A program made the translations under genes and the position numbers. From Siphonodentalium dalli (taxonomy: Eukaryota; Mollusca; Scaphopoda; Gadilida; Siphonodentaliidae): 64,000 bases of DNA. Positions 57,700 through 64,000 of the stretch are shown one piece after another; position 1 is the first letter of the stretch; the number at the start of each line of letters is the position of its first letter. Below the pieces are notes generated by a model. The model did no database searches and was not told the origin of the DNA. It saw nothing but the letters and a program-made list of their open reading frames with translations. The stretch lies in assembly GCA_032622095.1 (NCBI GenBank), contig CP136067.1, positions 125,775,030 through 125,839,029 on the forward strand. The letters run 5' to 3'.

Positions 57700-58420
57700 G
57701 GTCACTGTTGTGTACCCGCAGTAACATCTTCAACTGTGGTCCAGCCATTGTTCACACCTAAATATCAAAAGCAATTAACGCAGTCACAAAAGTTATATAC
57801 TGCAACAATGAGACATCCGCGAATACATACATCCTGCAAAAAGTCTTAACCGATACGGAAATAGCTAGTACGTTTTTAATAACATTTCTATAAATGAAAT
57901 CTCCACAACTCCTATGATATTGCCAGAACTGCCTCGCAGTGTACACTCTATATATAGGACGTAATTAATTCACTGAACCTATCAGTGTTATGAATAAAAC
58001 GCACCCTTTCCTGGAAGTTATATATGCCCCCTGTCTTTGAGAGATTTTTTATGACCCCCGACATGGTTCTGTTTGCAGCTGTTCCTAACTGATCCTCTCT
58101 GAGTCTGTGCCGTTTTTGCACCACCTTAGCTACAGATAGGTTATCACCATTTGACTCAAGCTGTCCTGATTTTTAATAAATTAGCCCAATCACACACCGG
58201 TCCTCAATAGAGATAACTGAAGATGCTGCCGGTGTGTGTATACTTCCGATCGATATGAACCTTTTGTGAAACAGGTCTGTGCGCTCTTAGAACACCGGAT
58301 GACTGACGTGGGCAATGTCCCATGGTGAACTAAGAAGAGGGAGACTTCGAGTGTTCGTGGGGCTAACTGGAATAAAAGTTATCAACCTAGTCCACTTGTC
58401 CCGATGGACATGGCTATAGA
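57700..58420. other. Unassigned spacer
   Basis: Short frames only; nothing recognised. Confidence 0.35.
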
Positions 58421-59567
58421 CAGGTCTGGCAATTGACAAATATAGCTACAATAGCCATATGTAGCCATTGTAGCTACATACGATTAATGATGATGGATGG
58501 ATCTGGTTGAATTGAGATAACCCAATCCAACACACAATCATTAAAATATACAAGAACATGGTTTGATTATACTCTTAATAAATTAATATTGTTTGCCATT
58601 TTCATGTATAATTAACAAACTGTTCTAACGTTATTACTTTTTCCTAACAACGGTAATGGGTCCGTGTCCCATATAACATAGCATAACACATTTCTAAACA
58701 GATGCACGTGCTTAGCTATGCTTCTTGGATATTCCGCAAGCTGGTGCAACTGAAATGTCATCGACAGGGGAGTGGCTAAAATGCAAGCTTGGCGGTTTGA
58801 AAAATTTAAAAGCCTTTTAAACGCGTTTTCGAGTGAATTACGTTGGAATAGCACCAGCCAATTACTTATATGGCCCATTTTCGTAAATTAATCGACAGTA
58901 TTGACAGTAATGTCCCCGATTGGTTGGTTAATAGGGGGCGTGGTCACAAAATCAAAACATCGTCTTTTTACGCAGATTTCTTGTCAATGTTTGGTCGATT
59001 TCTCTTTTTAAACTCCAGTTGTACTAAGTTTTTTATTCGAAACATGTTGAATGGTTATCATTTATCACTCTCATAGTCGAGCTTGGTGGTTTTGAACAAT
59101 ATATACGAATATCTTTTGACTTTTAGATGACCGACCACCGAACCGCCAAGCTCGAATTTTAAATCAAAATATGAAGCTAAATTTCCGCCGATTTCTCGTT
59201 TCTAAAACACGTTCCAGCTAGTTTTTATGTAAAAACATGTAAAATGATTATCATTCCTCAGACATATAAACGAGCTTGGCGGTTTTGAATATTTTATATT
59301 AAGAATTTTTGACATTTTGATGACTGACCACCGAACCGCCAAGCTCGAATTTTAAAAGGCTTTTAAAATTTTCAAACCGCCAAGCTTGCATTTTAGCCAC
59401 TCTCCATCGGCAGTGGTTTCATAAGATGTAACAACGTAAAACCCTCGCCCTTAGTTGCAACAGCTCGCGGTAATGCTTGAGTGCAATGCAAATTGGTAAA
59501 ATAATCAAATTTAGCTACAATAGCTACATATAGCTATTGTAGCTATATTTGGGAATTGCCAGACCTG
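58421..59567. mobile_element. CAGGTCTGGCAATT inverted-repeat element
   Basis: Ends CAGGTCTGGCAATT and AATTGCCAGACCTG are perfect complements, flanked by ATAGA on both sides. Sub-terminal TAGCTACAATAGC hairpins occur at both ends (58,441-58,482 and 59,512-59,553). CAGG ends resemble hAT, but an 8-bp duplication is not evident. It contains another inverted-repeat element. Confidence 0.7.
58768..59403. mobile_element. Inner element with GTGGCTAAAATGCAAGCTTG ends
   Basis: GGAGTGGCTAAAATGCAAGC with TTGGCGGTTTGAAAAATTTA is mirrored by TTTCAAACCGCCAAGCTTGC and ATTTTAGCCACTCTCC. The interior holds two units of GAGCTTGGYGGTTTTGAA ... GACCACCGAACCGCCAAGCT, so GGCGGTT inverted words occur six times. 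Confidence 0.75.
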
Positions 59568-59713
59568 ATAGACAAGACATGGAGACAGAAGCCATTTAGC
59601 ACTAGTTTTTACTTGACCATAAAAATGGATTCTGAGAAATTGAGGCAACAAAATTAGATAAGCTCCCATTAATACGCCAGTGGTGATTCCAACAGAGCAC
59701 AAATCAAACATAA

Positions 59714-59990
59714 ACAATGGCGGGCGGAACCAAAATTCGACCTTGAGCTGTATTTTGGGCTAGTAAACTCACATACCAAATTTCATTCCATTCAGTACAG
59801 ACGTTTTATTCGGATACGAAAATTAAGTGCAAATTATAACAAAAAGGACCACAACTGTGGTGAAAATTGGCGAGCGGAACCCGAATTCGAACTTGACCTG
59901 TATTTTGTACCAGCAAAGACACATGTCAAATTTAATTCCATTAAGTTAAGACTTTCTAAAGTTATCATCCTGAAATCAAAAGAAATTTTG
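59714..59990. repeat. Two-unit tandem repeat, ~149 bp, diverged
   Basis: ATGGCGGGCGGAACCAAAAT ... CTGTATTTTGGGCTAG and ATTGGCGAGCGGAACCCGAA ... CTGTATTTTGTACCAG, each followed by CAAATTTMATTCCATT. Confidence 0.65.
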
Positions 59991-60294
59991 CAAAAACCCT
60001 GTACCGATGCATTCTCTTATATATGCGAGTCTCCCAAGGGCGCCTCGCATTTATAAGAGATTGGCCTAAAAATATTTACCTTGATCTTGTAAGCCAATGT
60101 ATTCTCTTATATATGCGAGTCTCCCATAGGGCACCTCGAATATATAAGAGAATACATTGGCCTAAAATATTTACATTGATCTTGTGAGCCAGTGCATTCT
60201 CTTATATATTTGAGGCGCCCCATGGGAGACTCGCATATATAAGAGAATGCGTTGGCACAGTATCTTTAACGCTAAACGGCGCTGAAAGGGTTAA
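59985..60294. mobile_element. Hairpin MITE with three hairpin modules
   Basis: Hairpins at 60,002-60,066 (right arm shortened), 60,094-60,159 and 60,190-60,255 are joined by the linker AAATATTTACNTTGATCTTG, present twice. The right end CGCTGAAAGGGTTAA closes at TTAA (60,291-60,294); the left terminus is not clear. It shows that the hairpin number per element can increase. Confidence 0.75.
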
Positions 60295-60299
60295 GACAA

Positions 60300-61700
60300 A
60301 AGTGGACATCAGATAGAAAACAAATTATATGTGTGCGGTTATAGGAATCAGGGAGCTAAATGTGTTCTAGAGTCGGGGAGCGAGTACACCGTGGAACCCT
60401 AAAGGTGAAGGTAACTGAATAATGACCTTCACCTGATACATGCGACACGTTGTTAAAGGATGACATCGCGTTTAATTGATTTGTACATAATATCTAAATA
60501 ATTTAAACTGGTGAATGAATGGGGGAATGGATTTTTGTGAGCGGGAAATTTATTTAACTTGCTGCTGTAGTTCTGGATTTTTCCAGATCAAATTTGGCTG
60601 TGGGATAGCCCCGTCGTACACTTGGGGATTTATTTTTAAAAGTAAACACATGACCTATGATTTTTCTTGCATTTTCGTGATCAACTGGTGTCAATCTAGC
60701 TGGGTAAACATCACTGGTATGGCCTGCAGGCTTCAAATTCAGTGAATTTGGCGGAAACGTTAACACTGTCGCCTATGGGAAACCATTTAGTTCAGTGATT
60801 CCTATAGGAAAAATATGAATTTTACGAAATTTCACGTCTCGCCATGATAAGTTGTTAATTCCATATTTTCTTATTTTCAAATGATAATGACCACATTTTG
60901 GACAGATTTAAAGAAGAAACGCATGGATTCGCCTGTAGATAGTAAAGAAAGTGATAAATCTGGGAATTTTGCATGGACATCAGGTACCATTAGGGGGTCA
61001 GGGGGGCTAAAGCCCCCCTCCCCAAAAATTTGAGTAGTGTTAGCCCCCCCCCCATTGGGAAAAGGTGGCAGTTAACCCAATTAAGATTTCCCGACACCCA
61101 GTAGCCTTATCGGGGACCGTAGTCCCACCCCAAGTCGGGGGGGGGGGGGTGATGGCATCGCCAGTAGTGTTAATGTCGTGCAAAACTGTCATGGCAGGTT
61201 TGTTAAACAGACATTATGCCCTGCCATCTGGTCAAATTTCATGCCTGAGATTGTGGCTGATGTTGTATGATTATGTTTAGATATTTAGATTGACTTATAG
61301 TTGCTTTATTATGCTATTAAAGTATTTTTTATTTAAATTTTCTGTTAATTTTTGTAAATGTTTATTATAAATTGACAAATTTTGCATGAAAAGGGTTTAA
61401 AATTGGACAAGTTATCCCACTCAAAATGTATATTAACATATCCTCTTCAATTTTATAATAGTATGGTATATAAGGGCATTCTTCAGTTATACGAGATGCA
61501 TCAGCTAGTAAAATTGAAAAAAAAATCTAAATTTTTTGGCTTTATTTTGAGGATTGACACTAATTTTCAGGATGCCTCATATTGGAAAAATAAACAACTA
61601 CTGCTCGATATAATCCATTTTTTATTTCAGTAAGGTCTATATTTTGATAAAATACTATAAGAAACGCTGTGTTTCACACATATACATATATATACTGAGT
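60300..61700. other. Unassigned spacer with G/C homopolymers
   Basis: A short inverted segment AGGGGGGCTAAAGCCCCCCT (60,997-61,016) and G/C runs at 61,045 and 61,137. Frames at 60,515-60,745, 61,065-61,280 and 61,382-61,633 lack recognised domains. Confidence 0.35.
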
Positions 61701-61710
61701 TATCAGGCAG

Positions 61711-61792
61711 CAAACTCCAGGCAGAGTTATCTCTCATCGCTCCGCTGAGATCATATCACAGCGAAAGCGTAGAGGGCGCTGTATGGAGTTTG
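61711..61792. repeat. CAAACTCCAGGCAGAG MITE, copy 2
   Basis: An 82-bp foldback: CAAACTCCAGGCAGAGTTAT with CTCATCGCTCCGCTGAG at the left, CAGCGAAAGCGTAGAGGGCG and TGTATGGAGTTTG at the right. Minimal, uninterrupted copy. Confidence 0.75.
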
Positions 61793-62401
61793 ATCAGGAA
61801 GTTGAAAAAATGAGGTGGGTGTTGTGTCTGTTTGTCCGACTTAGAACTCGGGGTGACTACATCCGTTATGTTCCATGGTGATTTAAGATGGATACTCAAT
61901 TGTTATTGAAACTATATATTGAAAGATATAATTGCGCATGCTCGGAATCGGAAGTCGCGTATTTGACAGCTCTGATAAATATCTTACAAATCTCTTTTAA
62001 ACCAATGCAAAGATCGCCGTTGGAATACAATCTGATAGAAAAACGGATATAGTTTAAACCAGAGTATCCATCAACATCGATCAGACAGAGTAAAGAGTTA
62101 TTTTGGACGCAAAATGACCGTTTTGGAATTTTCTAATTTTGTTTTCACCGGAAGTAACCAGTCTCCAATGTAAACAATCGCCTTGGACCTGACGGACATC
62201 ACCAGTCACCGGTAAGATCGTTCCTTTCCATTAACCTGTCTCATGTCAGCATAGATGAACATCATGTGGAGTAACATTTCCTACCAAGCAAAACCCACTG
62301 ACTCTAGCAGTGATAAAAATCACCATCAATCCAGCAAATTCACGACCGCGAAGTTGAGATAGGAATTGTTCTGCCTCCTTCGCACGTGAATTATCACTAC
62401 G

Positions 62402-64000
62402 ATGGGATTACCTACGGCATCATCTATTCTCTCCCTGACTTACCTGTGTTTCCTGATAATCATCCTATCTTGGGACTGCGAACCGAACCCCGGGCCAGTG
62501 AAGTACCCATGTAAAGCATGCACTAAACCTGTGCGATTGAACCAGGACGCCCTCCAGTGCGACCAATGCGACCAGTGGTTGCATCGGAAATGCATGAACA
62601 TGAATAAAGAAATGTATAAAATACATGGAGAAAGTGACGACACCTGGATATGCTACGCTTGTGGGATGCCCAACTTCTCAACGAGCTTGTTTGAATCTTT
62701 CACAACAGATTCGACGTCTTTTCTCGTGAATGGATCAACATCAAACATATCTGATATCTCAGACACCACGAGTAATGAAAGTTACCTCAACATCTCCAAT
62801 CCAGGGTCTCCACAAATGACATCCTCGCCTAAAATCGCTAGACAGAAGAAAAACACAGATTCTGGCAAGCAGATGCGAGTGTTAACCATCAACTTCCGAA
62901 GCTTGAAATCAAAACGCGAGAGCTTCTGGGCGGCATTAGAGGTGTGTTCACCCGACATCGTGGTGGGGTGTGAAACCTGGTTAAAGCCATCCGCCCTCGA
63001 CTCGGAACTAGTACCATCTGGATACAAGGTCTGCACCAGGCGGGATCGCCCAGACGGATACGGCGGGGTGATAATAATCAGTAAGACCAGTCTATCATCT
63101 CAGGAACTCCATAAATCTCAAAATATGGATTTTGTCGCAGCATCATTCGACACGAAACATCAACAGAAACCGCTAGTTGTTGGAGCTGTGTACAGACCAA
63201 CGGATAACAACACAGAGTACAGTACAACCCTATACTCAGAGATAGAAACACTTTGTAGAAAGTACAGCCCCAACCCAACCTGGATAACGGGAGATTTCAA
63301 CATTCCAGACATTTGTTGGGAAACACATGAAGTCAAGGGCACTGCATACTGCAACGCAATCAATAAAGACCTTCTGTCAACAATCGGCACTTGCGGCCTT
63401 AAACAAATCATCAACTTTCCTACAAGGAAAAAAGCTATTCTTGATTTGTTTCTCACAAACAGACCATCACTAGTGACCAGAGCGAAGGACCTACCAGGAC
63501 TAAGCGACCATTCCATTGTCTGTGTTGAGTCCAGTATTGTCTGTAGCACGAAGAAGCCAATAAAGAGGAAAATACATTTATGGACCAAAGCTGATACGAC
63601 CAACCTCGCGAAAAACACGAGAAGACAGACAACGTCAATGACTTATGGCACGAAATGAAACAAGCTTTCCTCGGAATCATGGAAGAACATGTTCCATCAA
63701 AATACACAAGCACAAGATTTAACCAACCGTGGATAGATAGGGACATCATCAGAATGACCAGGAGGAAAAAAAGAGCTTACAAAAAAACTAAAAAGACAGA
63801 CAACAAAAAAGACTGGCAACGTTTCAACCAACTGAAAAAAGACACCCAAAAATCTTGCAAAAAGAGATATAACAAATATGTGAATGAGATGGTATCGGAC
63901 TCAGCAAACCCACGGAAGCTATGGTCATTTATCAAGAGCAAGAAGAATGACAACACCGGCGTGGCTCCATTAAAGAAAGACGGGATAACATACACCGATC
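62402..64000 (+). pseudogene. CR1-like LINE: 2A-like leader, PHD finger, AP endonuclease
   Basis: ATG at 62,402 has A at -3 and G at +4. Residues 9-24 are strongly hydrophobic; D25-P32 is DCEPNPGP, matching the 2A consensus DxExNPGP. A C4HC3 PHD finger follows (C37, C40, C53, C56, H61, C64, C84, C87), then a Ser/Thr-rich linker. The AP endonuclease domain starts about residue 158, with N164, E191, YRPT (264-267), GDFN (297-300) and SDHS (368-371). PHD plus endonuclease is known from CR1-like elements. The frame breaks near 63,608-63,612 (one base missing or two extra). The second frame (from about 63,610) is open to the window end and reads FNQPWIDRDI and other Lys-rich sequence typical of the stretch before reverse transcriptase. 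That domain would lie beyond the window. Confidence 0.85.

Overview
This is eukaryotic, repeat-dominated DNA, most likely from a marine invertebrate. The only strong reading frames belong to transposable elements. Spliceosomal signals are visible inside a transposon gene. AT-rich spacers, runs of ACATGTA-type words and a very dense population of small inverted-repeat elements (MITEs) recall molluscan or similar lophotrochozoan genomes. The phylum is an inference; nothing here fixes it. No rRNA, tRNA, CRISPR array or bacterial-style operon was seen.

Layout. 1-5,200: an inverted-repeat element (2,026-4,942) that received a 1.96-kb hAT transposon (2,178-4,134, perfect 8-bp target duplication), which in turn received a 429-bp hAT MITE (2,573-3,001, perfect 8-bp duplication). 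The larger hAT keeps two exons of a BED-finger transposase. 6,000-14,800: diverged 155-bp repeats, then a foldback element (7,812-12,156) interrupted by a LINE tail and a 3.4-kb TA-flanked element (8,352-11,790), a long-inverted-repeat element (12,253-13,448) and further MITEs. 15,500-16,300: a decayed LINE 3' end. 20,940-25,119: a 5'-truncated L1-like LINE with a 17-bp target duplication, then re-duplicated with its flank as a 1.935-kb tandem repeat. 25,120-47,100: mostly MITEs, foldbacks and retroelement tails. 47,340-54,120: three related minus-strand segments carrying one uncharacterised coding motif. One is intact (264 codons) and two are broken by transposons. 57,000-60,300: nested inverted-repeat elements. 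62,402 to the right edge: a CR1-like LINE with a hydrophobic leader, a 2A-like DxExNPGP motif, a PHD finger and an AP endonuclease domain; it has one frameshift and runs off the window.

The commonest theme is a 67-bp near-perfect hairpin (26-bp arms, one G.A mismatch, 5-bp inner stem, 3-nt loop). About 27 whole or partial copies occur, one to three per element, inside several types of TTAA-ended element. The clearest type has TTAACCCTTTACCCAACA ends and holds two hairpins in opposite orientation. TTAA termini suggest non-autonomous piggyBac-type elements, but no transposase for them is present.

Functionally the window is a record of transposition rather than a working gene cluster. The one plausible host-type protein is the minus-strand 264-codon frame at 53,326-54,120. 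A possible Pol II promoter with two inverted CCAAT boxes and a TATA box lies near 28,000. Assignments rest on reading the sequence only; no database search was made.
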